64,000 bases of DNA. It comes from Rhododendron vialii (Eukaryota > Streptophyta > Magnoliopsida > Ericales > Ericaceae). Shown here piece after piece: positions 35,913 through 47,444 of this stretch. The stretch spans positions 37,787,501 through 37,851,500 of the forward strand of contig NC_080567.1 in the NCBI RefSeq assembly GCF_030253575.1, written 5' to 3'. The notes beneath the pieces were generated by a model. The model worked only from the letters and a program-made list of their open reading frames with translations. It was not told where the DNA came from and searched no databases. Position 1 is the stretch's first letter, and every line of letters begins with the position of its first letter. A program made the position numbers and the translations under genes.

Positions 35913-36179
35913 GAGGAGGAGAGGGCTTTGGTGTTAATAGGGCTCAAGGCTTTTTAGGTTTGCGGATTAGGTGAAGCGGAAATTGGACGGCGGGGGAAGA
36001 AAATGTCGTCGGGAAAGGTCCAGGTTTGTGGCAGCAATATCCAATGTGCCACTGGGCCTAATGGGCTGGTAGTTCATTTTGGGAGGTTACATTGAGGATC
36101 TAGTGGAAACTTGGACCTACAATTTATTTGCCACGTACATTGGGCTTGAAAGCCCAATGAACTACCATCGTAAGGGCCG

Positions 36180-36720
36180 GTTTGGCTAATAAAAAGCCGA
36201 ATTTCCTTTCTTTTTTGTCTATTCAATTTTTTTTTTTAAATTCGTTAATTTTGAGTCAATTTTTGTTGTTATTCAAGTTTTTTTTCGCGTCCATAGTTTT
36301 GCTTAGCAACTGCTTTGATGAACCGGCTTTTATAAGCAATTGAATATTCGTTATCACTATCACAAAAGTTGTTATTCAATCATGTACTTATGGATTATGC
36401 TTGATGCGTTATCTTGCAAACAATAAAAACTCTTTCGGGTGGAGAACTCAAGAAATTTTCTACAGAATTCCTTTCTGATAACCGTTCTAGAGAAGAGAAA
36501 AAAACCACACTCAGAGGCAATAACCAAAGACAAGAGAATATTTGGAAGACATTTTTGTGGATATACATTAATTCATCAACAAACTTGAATCAGGAGAATA
36601 GGGGAGATTTATTTCCAAACAAGATCCCAGATTCTCATATTGAAAACACCAAAATTTACAACCAGTCATAAACCACCATACTAGTGGTTATTTAGAAATT
36701 TTGATATTTCTTCTCCGAGT
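36180..36720. other. Spacer, no gene seen
   Basis: Begins with GGCCGGTTTGGCTAATAAAAAG and T-rich sequence resembling one end of the Tourist-like elements at 41,675 and 46,745, but no partner end was found. No coding signal. Confidence 0.4.
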
Positions 36721-36724
36721 AATA

Positions 36725-36852
36725 CTACGTACACTCCTACCGACATCTCCTTTCTCATATATGTGTCGGCGCCACACATTTAATTGTGAGATGTGTCCCA
36801 CAGATATGTGAGAGAAAAGTGATCGAGAAGTAGTCGGTAGGAATGTACCTAG
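36725..36852. repeat. Short inverted-repeat element (128 bp)
   Basis: CTACGTACACTCCTACCGAC at the left and the reverse complement of CTAGGTACATTCCTACCGAC at the right form terminal inverted repeats with two mismatches. No clear target duplication. It ends about 57 bp before the F-box pseudogene fragment. Confidence 0.65.
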
Positions 36853-36908
36853 ACTTATTGTTCTTCTCCCCACCCCCGCGTGGGTGATATAGATCACAGC
36901 AGCTATAT

Positions 36909-37197
36909 TCGGAAGTTTGTACTCATGGTAACAGCAGTTTGTACTCATGCTAATAGCCTTATATTCAACACTTATTACACGCACTAAAAATATCTCTAGT
37001 GCTTGAGTTTTGATAAATCTTCCAACAAACTGAGCTCGCGAACGACGGGAAAATAAAAGTCTCAAGAGCTGAGGATAGGCAGCGTAGCTCTTAAAAGTCT
37101 GCATCTGATTGGTTGCGATTTCCCGTTTAGAACATGTCGACCTTTTCCATTGCGAAATCCTTGAGCGAGCAAAAGTTCGCAACATGAAGCTATCATC
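36909..37197 (-). pseudogene. F-box pseudogene, 3' part (C-terminus plus 3' flank)
   Basis: Colinear with 61,277-61,546 at the 3' end of the intact F-box gene, in the same orientation. On the minus strand it still reads NFCSLKDFAMEKVDMF and the stop, matching the parent C-terminus with one change. Homology stops sharply after ATCATCT at 37,197. The other part of the same gene resumes at 47,445. Confidence 0.8.
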
Positions 37198-37592
37198 TAC
37201 CCTATAAAACACAAGGGTGTGAGGATCACATATACACAAGTTGAAAGAAAGGCTGAGATTCATTTGATCGAAGGGCTGATATGTGCTCTCCAACTCTTTT
37301 GAGAAAACACCCACACTTTTACAAATATATTACCAAAATGTCATCAAATGGTGGGTAGTGCCGTAGGCACGGACAATCTACCTAATAAGCATAAGGGTGT
37401 AAACCCCACACAAATACAAGTTGTTAAAGGGCTGAGATTCATTTGATTTAATGGTGGAGGTGTAGTTTATCCCTCTTGAGTAAACTATCCACCTTCTTTA
37501 ACTTAATTACACTACTACCATCATCAATGTGAAATTACTGAATTCAATTCAAATTTGAAACCCTAACCGTTTACAGCTCTCTTATCCCATCT
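37198..37592. repeat. Duplicated segment of about 75 bp around a GTGCCGTAGGCAC hairpin
   Basis: A phrase containing AAGGGTGTGAGGATCACA and GGCTGAGATTCATTTGAT (37,200-37,270) recurs in modified form at 37,380-37,450. Between the two lies the small palindrome GTGCCGTAGGCAC (37,358-37,370). No gene is seen here. Confidence 0.5.
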
Positions 37593-37935
37593 AGGGCTGC
37601 AACGAACAGAGTGAGCGAGCGGCTCGCAGCTCGGCTTGTTAATGGTTTGTTCAAGCTCGGCTCAAAAGTTAAACGAACAAGCTCGAGCCGATTTTTGGTT
37701 GATATATACCTTCACAATCAAAATATTTTTGGTTGTATTAGGCTTATGTGACGAAATATATATATTTTTCGTTGGTCCGTTGAGGCTCGTGAACAAGCTC
37801 GAGTCAAGCCAAGACCTGCTCGGCTCGAGCTCGACTCGTTAAGTTTTCACTGAGCTCGAGCTCGTGTTCGTTAAAAACTTAATAAACAAGCTTGAACATA
37901 TATAGTAAAGCTCGGCTCGGCTCGTTTGCAGCCTT
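37593..37935. repeat. GCTCG-rich interspersed repeat, copy 3
   Basis: Begins AGGGCTGCAACGAAC and ends GGCTCGTTTGCAGCCTTGA, with GCTCGAGC and GGCTCG words inside. Same family as 2148-2431. Confidence 0.6.
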
Positions 37936-40590
37936 GATCCTGTCACCGCCCACAATCATCACCACCATCATTACTCCCACCGCCGTCCACCACCACCTCA
38001 ATCAGCCTTCCTCAAACCTTTCCTTCAGACCACTGTTCCTTTCAGATCTCCCACTCGCCGATTGACGCCAAGCACCGTTGTCCTTCAATCTCAGGTTAAT
38101 TAGTGCCCAATTGGGGTGGTGATTATTTGATCAAACTCAACCCCCTCTGTCCTCCACATACACATACATAGGCAGATACGAAATGGTTGTATGCCAAAAT
38201 CATTTCCTCCTATTTCAATTGGGTTCTGTTGGTTTTTTAATTGGACTTTGTCTGTTGGTAGTTTTTTTGGGTGCTTTTATGGTTCTATTTCAATTGGGTT
38301 CTCTTCGGTTCGAAATTTATGCCCTAAAGTTGTCGTCGTTTTTTGTTTTTGTTTTTTTTTGTGCTTTCCATTTCGCCTTTCGAGTGTTCTCCTCTATAGT
38401 TTTATCAAAATTGATCAGAACCAGAAGGGGTTCCCGATACCACATAGACCCATGTGGTGAATGGTGGTCTTTGTTGATTGCTGTATTTCAAGACCAAAAA
38501 TGTAAGATTGGGTCTCTTTTGGTCACCAGTTTTTATATGTGCTCATGGGGATTGTTCTTTTCTATTTTTTGACAGGACACACAAGTGGGTTCCTTCGATA
38601 CTCGAAAGACATCAAGGTAACGAAAAAAATCCTGTAATCGGCTGTTCAGATTATGTTTTAATCACATCCCTTGCTGTTAATTTCGTTCTTATTTATGCGA
38701 GTAACATGCTATTTTTTTGGTCTATTTAATATTTCGTACTCATTCAAGACTTTGATATGACTAGATTTTTATGCTATTACAGTTAGGCTTAGATGGTGGA
38801 TGTGAATGTAACTTCTCACTTTTTGTGCGCTAACTAGGGTATATTTAGTTTTTACACTTATAAATGATTGATTCCATTCTGCAAGTGCAAAATAAAAGTG
38901 CAATTGTGCGCTATGAGGGCTATATATTGGATGCAGCTATGAGGGCTATATATTGGATGCAGAAGCGTGTAAAATAATGTATATTTTTTGGATTGATAAT
39001 TTGTTGAGATGTTGGATGAATTTATGTATTGTTGGCAGAAGCTTTAAGCCATTCTATGCCATGATTGACTCTATGTTACTATTTATGCATTGTAACTTGA
39101 TCCTTATCATAGATTAAGCTTGGATTGACCGTAGTGCCGTAGGCACGGACGATGCTATTGACTTTCCAACATAATCTGATTTCATGTTTATCTACATACC
39201 CTTGCTTCAACATGTCATAAAGAATCTAGGTGAAATCCATTTTCTTCTCAAACTAATGCCCTTAAAGAAATCAAATTGCACCTGTTCAATCACCCTCCAT
39301 TTGAAAAGAAACCAACGTAGGCCCTTGAGTGATTCACTTTAGTGATTATGGCGGTAGAGAAATCAACTTAAGCCCTTTGAGTTCTATTTGAAACTATTTC
39401 AAGAGAACCAATGTTAGTACCATACCAGGTGGACTTAACAAATGATGATTGTGCTATTAAATTTCTTTATTGCCCGGCGTCAACCTTTGTTCATGCAATC
39501 CGATAAGTTCTTACAAAGTTCTGATTTTTGCTTTTGTTTCTTATTCTTCAGGTGTGATTGATTTTCAAGACCATAAGAGCCTCGATGGAATTGTTGGGTC
39601 CTAAGTCCAAATTATTGGTTTAGGTTGATGGGGTAAGCTTATGCACAAAGCTCTCTCCCCAAAAATCACCCTCATCCCTGAGCAAAGCTCTCCCCAAATG
39701 CTCTCAGCTTATGTATTCAGCAACCAAAGCTCACTCGCCAATGGGTTAGGGGCCTTTGTTAAGGACTGGATTTCATTCACTCTGATACTATTATGGTCAA
39801 CAATATGTCATCTTTGGTTTTTTGAATTGAATGTTCTTAGGTGGTTGTGCATGTTCTTAATGGCACACTTCAGATGAAGTACATATGTATTGATACAAAG
39901 ACTTTTTGGAATGTGATAAAGAGAAAATTTCAAAATAGATGAAAGGTGACAGGGACAAGTATTCTTTTGAAAAACCCAACCAATTGGATTATATTTTCAA
40001 GTGTTAGTGTGGTTTGGATCATCGTTGGTAGTGCTGTAGGCACGAGCAATGCTCTTTGGACTATATTTTCAAGTGTTATAGTGTGGTTTGGATCATCGTT
40101 GATAATGCCGTAGGCACGGGCAATGCTCTAGTAGTAATATATTTAAGGATAGTTGTACCGCTTCTTCTTTTTATACTCTGTATACTCAAAGTTTGTTAGA
40201 AATTCATTTAATTTATTGCTTGTGTTATTTGCGTAGTTTCTTATACCTCCACATGCCAAAATTAGTGGGTTCTTATCACTGGATTTTTAAATGATACTGT
40301 TTGAAAAGTTGGTCCTCGCCATGATCAAAAAAGAAACAAAAAAGATATAACACATATGTTTGGACATAGATGCACTCGTAGTCGTCAAAGAGCGAGGAAC
40401 TCACTTGCATGTGTTTGGGATCCACATGCACATCAATCGATTTTGAACACATTTGTGTTTCAATTTTGTTCAATCCGATTGAACAACTATGTAACGTAAC
40501 ACTACCGACTACTCTGATAAACACATGCAGATGTGTTAAGTTGTTCAAAAAAGAATTGGACAGATGGTCTAAATTCGTAAAAATCTTCGT
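37936..40590. other. Spacer of unknown content, possible transduced or non-coding transcript sequence
   Basis: Starts with a CACC-rich stretch that looks like a plant 5' leader (37,940-38,100), followed by T-rich intron-like DNA. Short frames have no recognisable domain. A 27-bp unit (GCTATGAGGGCTATATATTGG) is duplicated near 38,910-38,960. A unit of about 75 bp ending in a GTAGGCACG palindrome is duplicated at 39,983-40,132, and the second copy looks like a Helitron 3' end. Confidence 0.4.
40106..40131 (+). mobile_element. Helitron-like 3' terminus
   Basis: The small hairpin TGCCGTAGGCA is followed after 11 nt by CTAG (40,128-40,131) and then T, the layout of plant Helitron 3' ends (hairpin, short spacer, CTRR, insertion before T). 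The 5' TC end was not located. Confidence 0.45.
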
Positions 40591-40593
40591 TAT

Positions 40594-41511
40594 AGCATGT
40601 AATTGTCTTGTCCAATTTGTGAATCTGAGCCAGAATCAGTAGAACATATGCTTTTTAGATGTAACTGGGCCAAGGCTGTTTGGTTTAGCTTTAACATACG
40701 TGCTTTGGGGGACTTGGGAGGTAATGCATCTGTTCTCAAATGGACTGCAGAAATGGTGGACATGAAGCCAAGGTCAGAGGCTATAGATTTCATGGGAAAG
40801 GTGGCATTCATTGCTTGGCAGATTTGGAAATCAAGATCGAACTACATTTTCCGCCAGTCTAAGATTGATCCAGCGGCGACCATTGCTGCGATCAATAAGG
40901 CCTGGTTTGAAAGCTCAAGTATCTTGGAGATTTCTAATGTCCATATGGATACCCCATCAAACCAAGAGGATCCGTCCACTTGGAGGGCTCCGGACAGAGA
41001 TTGTTTCAAAGCTAATTGTGATGTTACCATCCCCAAGGGTGGAGGAGACGGCAAGCTGGCTGTGGTTATTAGAAACTGGAAGGGTGAGATTATGGATGGC
41101 TTGGTCAGATCTGTGTTTGCTAACTCCAGTCTGCGTGGAGAGCTTCGTGCGATTAGAGCAGCCTGTGACATGTTGATCGAATAAAAAATCAAAGGGGCAA
41201 CAGTGGAAGCAGATAACAGGCAAGCCATTCTTCTCAGCGTGTCCGAATTGGTGCCCCCTTGGGAAGTGAGTGCTGAAGTTTTGGACATTCGTGACCGTGC
41301 TAGAGATGGAGATATTCGTTTCAACTGGGTCAGAAGAACAGCTAACAAGGCAGCACATGAGATAGCAGCACTTGCTAGGAAAAAATGCTTACCTTGTAAT
41401 TGGGTTGTCCATCCCCCTTTATCTCTTTTTTCTATTCTCTGTAAAGATCTAACTTTGTAAGCTTTTAAGACGTCTTTTGAGGATCAAAAAAAAAAAAAAG
41501 CTTGTAATTGT
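40594..41511 (+). mobile_element. 5'-truncated LINE with target duplication and poly(A)
   Basis: AGCATGTAATTGT (40,594-40,606) and AGCTTGTAATTGT (41,499-41,511) flank the insert as a 13-bp target duplication with one mismatch. The body ends in AGGATC plus a run of A. It encodes the zinc-binding end of a LINE reverse transcriptase (SCPICESEPESVEHMLFRC) and a plant-type RNase H domain (CFKANCDVTIPKGG, later FNWVRRTANKAAHEIA). One in-frame stop at 41,182-41,184 breaks the RNase H frame, which otherwise stays in phase to 41,460. Dead copy of an L1-type element. Confidence 0.85.
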
Positions 41512-41674
41512 AGATCTGTAGACTTGGAAATTTATCACAAGTAGTAAAAACCATTGATGTAACAGCAGATATCATACTTAGGCTTGATATATTAGGCATA
41601 TATGCATGTGATCAGTGATTTAATTTTCCATTCCTTACTGAGTTATTGGTCAATCTCTGTTCTTGTTGTACTTA

Positions 41675-42031
41675 CCAAGTTCGGCTAAATAAGCCAACTG
41701 GCTTGTTTTTTTATTCTTATTCAAATTTTTTTTGCATTTGTTAGTTTTTTGTCAATTTTTTAGGGATTATTGCATCGTCATGACAAGAGGAATCTAAAAA
41801 GTAAAAAATTACGATTGAAACCTAATTTTTTTGAATAAAGACAAAAATAAGCCAATTTTTTCGTCTTTATTTCAAAAAAATTGGATTTCGATCATAATTT
41901 TTAATTTCTTAGATTCCACTCGTCATGACGATGCAATAATTTTCTAAAAATTGACGAAAAACTAACAAATACGAAAAAAAAATTGAATAAAAAAAAAAAA
42001 AAAGTCAGTTGGCTTATTTTTTAACGGGGCC
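41675..42031. mobile_element. Tourist-like hairpin MITE (357 bp)
   Basis: TTA flanks both sides (41,672-41,674 and 42,032-42,034). The outer 30 bp are imperfect inverted repeats sharing AATAAGCCAACTG, and the whole interior is nearly self-complementary. It is related to the element at 46,745-47,113, sharing the TGCAATAAT and GACAAGAGGAAT words. Confidence 0.8.
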
Positions 42032-42063
42032 TTAGGCTTGATATATTAGGCATATATGCATGT

Positions 42064-42918
42064 AAAAATCAATCCTTTCTCTTATTACAGCGGCCAGGTT
42101 TGAAAAAGGAAGAGAAAAGTGAGATCGAGAATACAAACTAGTCAGAGTTGGTGCGCGCGGGACGGGCATAATTCGTTAAAAAAACACACCCACTACGGTT
42201 ATTTTATTGGTACCATCAGCTTAATTTCTTCTTCGAAAAAACTACTGTACTCCAGTAGGAAAAGAGAAGGCCAAAAGAACAAAAGCTGTCTCCCTCCCCC
42301 GCGCGTACACCATGGTTGATCAAATCAATGTATGGGAGTCTAGACTGGACTTATTCGCCCACCAATCACACCCACCGAATTTAGGGAGTCTAGACTGGTA
42401 CAGTCACCGGACTCAATTAAAGTTGAATGTTTACTAGCAATGACTCAATTAAAATCATCCGCATGAGCTGAATCTAGAAGAGTTAATTGCACTTGCGAGA
42501 GTTTCGAATCTCAAACAGTAAAAAAGAAGTTAAACTTCCCAGTCACATGCCTTGAACGCTCGCCGACCCCTTGGCTGACTCACAAAAGCGAGAAATTTTT
42601 GGGTGCCAATCGGGTTCCACCACGTGATAGTATCTATCAACGATTCCAACCATCCAAACGTGTGTTTGAACAACCTAGATGTATTCCCTCTCTCTCCTCT
42701 TTTTTTTAAGAATTTAGACCGTCAAAAACACGTTTACTGACGAAATTCCCAGCATGCAGAACCCGCTCGACACCCAAAAACTTCTCCGCAAAAGCACGTG
42801 CAACTGTCGAGTGTCAACAACTAGCCCGATCAAATTAAACAACTCCATCGACTTTCACTAGTCCACCCCACGATGAATGAATGAACAAAACCTTAAAATT
42901 CAATTCTGAAAACACACA
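42064..42918. other. Distal UGT upstream region, no gene seen
   Basis: No coding signal or repeat structure that I can support. The phrase GGGAGTCTAGACTGG occurs twice near 42,333 and 42,385. Confidence 0.4.
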
Positions 42919-43150
42919 ACTCCTACTTTTATAGTAGTTTATAGTTATAATCTAATCGGCTAAAAAATAAATTATATTTTTAAATTCGTAATAAATTTTA
43001 TATCAAATATAAATTTTGTTTGATGGATCTTGATTAGTTCTATAATACAATATTTTCGAAATCACGTAAAATATTATAAATTAAAAGACATAATCGGTTG
43101 AAAAATTACACAAATTTCAAAAAATAAACTACTAAATCCGGACGAGAAAG
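42919..43150. mobile_element. Degenerate Stowaway-like MITE in the UGT promoter
   Basis: The right end ACTAAATCCGGACGAGAAAG followed by TA, and interior words such as TTTTGTTTGATGGATCT and ACATAATCGGTTGAAAA, parallel the intact Stowaway at 31,446-31,677. The left end (CTCCTACTTTTATAGTAG) is diverged and no clean TA is left there. Confidence 0.55.
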
Positions 43151-43159
43151 TATAAAATA
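43151..43159 (+). promoter_or_regulatory. TATA box of the UGT gene
   Basis: TATAAAATA lies 101 bp upstream of the ATG at 43,252. Its first TA coincides with the presumed target TA at the right edge of the Stowaway-like element. Confidence 0.6.
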
Positions 43160-43251
43160 AAGTACCCCAAGTCACCCACCCCACAGTACAACAGATAACG
43201 ATTCAGAGACTATCTTTTCTTTCTTCCTCTTCACTTTCGATCTCTGAACAA

Positions 43252-45717
43252 ATGGCGACATGCCACGTAGTAGCCATGCCTTCCCCAGGTAGAGGCCACA
43301 TCAACCCCATGATGAACCTCTGCAAGTTGCTCTCTTCCCGGCGTAACGACGACATACTCATTACGTTTGTCGTCACGGAGGAGTGGCTCGGCCTAATCGG
43401 CTCCGAAACCAAGCCGGATTGCATCCGCTTCGTAACCATCCCCAACGTCCTGCCGTCGGAGCTGGTCCGAGCCAACGACACGGTCAGCTTCATGGAAGCC
43501 GTCCTGACTAAAATCGAGGAGCCGTTCGAGGGGATACTCGACCGGCTGGAGGCGCCGGTGGATGTTATTGTGGCTGATACTTTCTTGCCTTGGGCCGTTG
43601 ATGTCGGGAGGAGAAGGAATATTCCGGTGGCTTCGTTCTGGCCGATGCCGGTGACTGTGTTTTCGATGTTTTACCATTTTGATCTTATCGCTCAAAACCC
43701 GCACTTCCCTGCTGAGTTTCCCGGTAAGCATACTGGTTAGATCACACTTTTCGTTTTTCCCTCTCTTTTGCCACAAAATTACCTTTACAAATTACGAAAA
43801 CATTTGTGGCCTGTTTTTTTCATAAATTTGTTCCAAAGTATATACTTAAAACGATATTCAATCAACATAAATTTTGGTGTAATGTTTCTTACGAATGTTT
43901 TCGACGAGATCTATAAGTTAATTAAATGGTTCTGATTATCAAAATGAACCCGAAAAGTACCTAGAAAATGGTCCGAATGAACAGCCAAGTCCAAAGAGGA
44001 TCTTCCCCCTCGGAAGAAGTTCAAAGTAGTCAAATCAATAAGGAATGCAACCGAGGCTTCAGTTCTCTAGACGGCTATAGAAAGAATCATGATCCTTAAA
44101 TTTGCTGTTCATCATATGCAAAATATGATCCATTATGGTCTTACTTGTTGATCTGATGTGTTCTTAATTTCGATTGGACATTTTAAACTTTACACAAAAA
44201 GTATATTTCTTGCAAGAAAACTAGACAGCAAGACTCCAACTATACATGCCTTTTTGATCGATCAAGTATACGGATACGATCGTTTTTTCTAGGAACCACC
44301 GCATTTTATGGACCTAGCTGCTAGCCGTTGGATTGTGTTTTGAATCGTTCAGATTCGCGGATGGTTTATGACCGGTCATAAATGGTCTAAGAATTCGGAC
44401 GATTCAAAACACGATCCAACGGCCAGCAATCTAGTACGCATTTTAAGCTAAAAAGTGGGGATCCTCAGGGGAAATGCTCTGTTTACGGATATTCGGTCAA
44501 TTTTTTTTTTCTTTCCATAGTGTAAAATAGGCATATCGAGACCTACAAAATTGAGGATTCAAAATCGTCAAATAGACCCAGCGTGGATTCCATTTTATGT
44601 GCCCACATAGAGGATCCGTTCTCATGGGGCTATGTGCCATTTGATCACAACCAAAACAAAAAAAACCAACAATGCACATATGAATTGAAATTGCCACAAA
44701 CGAACTCTTTTATAGATTAAATTTTAGGAAAATGATGCGATTCATTGAATTCTTTATCAAGTAATTTTTTTTTCTTAAATCACATTGATGAATAATATTG
44801 GTTAATGCGTCTTTCTTGCTTGTGCTTGCACAACAGAAAGAGCAGAAGTGACGGTGGACAACATCCCAGGCCTATCTCCATTCCGTTTATCCGACCTTCC
44901 TAGCATCTTTCACCTTCTGAACCAACAACTCTTGCAAAGACTCTTTGACGTGATCTCCAAAGTACCCCAAGCACAATATCTCTTGTTCAACTCCGTTTTT
45001 GAGCTCGAGCCTTCAGTCATCGACGCTTTGCAAGCCACATTCCTGTTCCCCGTCTACTCTCTTGGCCCCCTCATACCTTACTTCAATCTGCATTACCATA
45101 ATTCCTCTTGCCTCACCGCCCCAAACAGTGTTGACTACCTCGAATGGCTAGACTCTCAGCCTCAGAGTTCCGTTTTGTACGTTTCGCAAGGAAGTTTCCT
45201 TTCCGTATCAAGTGCCCAGATGGATGAAATTATAGCCGGCTTGCTCAGCAGCGGTGTGAAGTACTTGTTGGTGGCGCGTGACAAGGCGTCGAGTGTGAAA
45301 GAGTCCTTTTGTGGTGGTTTGGGAATGGTGGTGCCTTGGTGTGACCAATTGAAGGTGCTATGCCATCCGTCGGTTGGAGGATTTTTTACTCACTGCGGGT
45401 GGAATTCAATTGTGGAAAGTTTTTTCGCGGGGTTACCGGTACTTGCTTTTCCTATTGGAATGGATCAAGTCCCAATAAGTAAATTGGTTGCGGAAGATTG
45501 GAAGATTGGGTGGAAGGCGAAGGGCGCGAATGGTGATTTGGTGAGGAGGGAGGAAATTGCTGAGCTTGTGCGGAGGTTTATGGATTCAGAAAATGTTGGG
45601 AGGAAAGAACTGGTGGAAAGAGCAAGAGAAATCCGAGAGACGTGTCGACACGCTATTGGAAAAGGAGGATCATCTGAGAAGAACTTCGAAGCTTTCATGA
45701 AAGATATCTCCAAATGA
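43252..45717 (+). CDS. UDP-glycosyltransferase, UGT87A-like
   Basis: Two exons, 43,252-43,723 and 44,837-45,717, join in phase 1 (CCCG|GTAAGC to CAACAG|AAAG) and give 450 residues, the usual UGT length. The N-terminal half has MPSPGRGHINPMMNLCKLL with the catalytic-type His16 and a VADT segment with Asp109. The C-terminal half has YVSQGSFLSVS and a 44-residue PSPG box (325-368), from WCDQLKVLCH through THCGWNS to a closing Asp-Gln, which fits UDP-glucose use. FVVTEEWLG, EEPFE and SQGSFLSVS point to group J UGT87A; Arabidopsis UGT87A2 affects flowering and stress responses. The acceptor cannot be read from sequence. The PSPG box has GMDQ where FWDQ or WTDQ is common. No break in the frame. Confidence 0.93.
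44320..44427. repeat. Hairpin in the UGT intron
   Basis: CTAGCCGTTGGATTGTGTTTTG is mirrored by CAAAACACGATCCAACGGCCAG with two mismatches and a central GACCGGTC. A weaker complementarity extends outward for about 35 bp each side, suggesting a degenerate foldback element of about 180 bp. Confidence 0.7.
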
Positions 45718-46741
45718 ATAGACAATGTATTAGTAACAATTATTTTGTTGAAGGACAAGAATTAATTAGGTTTATGTCATAGACGTTAACTCCCCGTTCT
45801 GCTAAGAAAAATAATTATTTATTTTTGTATTTTCTTGAAATAAAGGTAATGTATTGTGAAAAAATAACATGTCTCGTAAAGCAAAAAATAAGCACTTAAA
45901 AAATAAAAAAAAATTGACGAAACAGGGGCTCATTCTATTTCATTATGATCCTACATGTAAAGGTGACCTTGAATGTTGATTTTGCGATTACCTTACAGTC
46001 TTGGGAACTTTTTAATCATTGTGTAGATAGAGGAATAGATGTCATTGCCTGAAGCAGTGTGCAATATCCAAAAATACAACCAAAAAACATTGAGATTTTT
46101 TTAAGTGGAAAACCCAAGAACTGGAAATATTTTTTTCCTAAACAGCTCAATGATCGAAGACAACAGATTGGCGTTGGTTGAAGATATCTAAACTACCAAA
46201 AATTACCATCTCATGCTGCAATGCCTCAACGAAAATATTACCGACAAAAATAGAAGTTCAAAAAACAAATGTCTTTAGAAGTGTCTGTTGTGTGTGAATT
46301 CCAGCACATTCCCTAATGAAACAAACAGAGCCTTAGCAAAAATAAAAAGATCACCACGATACAATCATTTGTGAAAGGTTACACTTATTTATTTACCCAA
46401 AAAAAAAAGGTTACACTTATCGGATAAGAGTAAATATTTCTGTAATTCACAAGCTAATTTTGGATGATGATCACAAGAAATAGTTTCGGAGGTTCATTTT
46501 GGGAAATAGGAAAAATAGCATCCTCCTTGAGGGATACAGGTCATTTTGAGTAAATATTTCTATAATATACAAGCTAGTTTTGTCATAAGCAACTATATTA
46601 TGGGGTTCACAATCGGAACTGAAAAGGCGAACCAGCAAAGCCGTTGTTGAACTCACAGATAAGGCTCCACAACTTGCCCACCAGGCTCCTGGGAATTGTG
46701 ATTCTAGGACCTGCATTAGAATGGAAAATGCATGAAGAAGG
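45718..46741. other. UGT 3' flank and spacer, no gene seen
   Basis: AT-rich. A phrase GAGTAAATATTTCTRTAAT with its flanks occurs twice, near 46,427 and 46,547. No coding signal. Confidence 0.45.
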
Positions 46742-46744
46742 TTA

Positions 46745-47113
46745 GGGGGTGTTCGGATAAATAAGTCAAAGTTGCTTATTTTTTGTTCTTATTCAAATTT
46801 TTTTCGTATCACTTGGCTTATTGTCATTTTTATGAGGATTATTACATCCTCACGACAAGAGGAATTTAAAAAGTAAAAAATTTTGACCAAAATTCAATTT
46901 TTTTTGAATAAAGACGAAAAAATTGGCTTATTGATTTTTTTCGTCTTTATTCAAAAAAAATTGGATTTCGGTCAAAAATTTTTACTTTTTAGATTCCTCT
47001 TGTCGTGAGGATGCAATAATCTCCAAAAAAATGACAATAAGCCAAGTGATACGAAAAAAATTTGAATAAAGACAAAAAATAAGCCATTTTGGATTATTTG
47101 TCCAAACACCCTC
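46745..47113. mobile_element. Tourist-like hairpin MITE (369 bp)
   Basis: Ends GGGGGTGTTCGGATAAATAA and TTATTTGTCCAAACACCCTC are imperfect inverted repeats, flanked by TTA (46,742-46,744 and 47,114-47,116). The interior is one long imperfect palindrome meeting near 46,930. Same family as 41,675-42,031. Confidence 0.88.
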
Positions 47114-47444
47114 TTATAATGAAATGCGTAGATTCGCAGAGTATATGACAACTAACAAAGCAATTACAGCGTTCACCGAAAAAAGAAAAAGCAAGCTTCA
47201 ACTCAGATACCGGACATAGAGGAAGCCTTCGTGTGTCCACCAATCATGAAATTCCTCTAAAAGCATGTTTATTTCAGTTTTTTCAAAGTTCAATAACTTG
47301 GGATCAATTCAAAAAGGCCATTTTTATCACTTGGGATCAGTCAAGCTCAAGCTAAAATCCCAAAGTTTTTTGGCCAGTTCGTCGTCTTTAGTTAGAGCGC
47401 TCAATTTCGCTATGTTACGGTCCGAAAAATGGGGCCGGATCTTG

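Noticed and set aside
36688-37314. Minus-strand ORF of 208 codons
   Set aside because: It crosses the F-box pseudogene fragment in a different frame from the F-box C-terminus and crosses its breakpoint, so it is chance.
38183-38729. Overlapping hydrophobic plus-strand ORFs
   Set aside because: Phe/Val-rich because of T-rich DNA; no family recognised and no supported splice model.
46742-47116. Long palindrome considered as a microRNA precursor
   Set aside because: TTA target duplication and terminal inverted repeats identify it as a Tourist-like MITE.
37198-47444. The 10.2-kb block as a CACTA or LTR element
   Set aside because: No CACTA ends, no LTRs and no 5-bp duplication at the breakpoints; only a 3-bp TCT overlap is seen.
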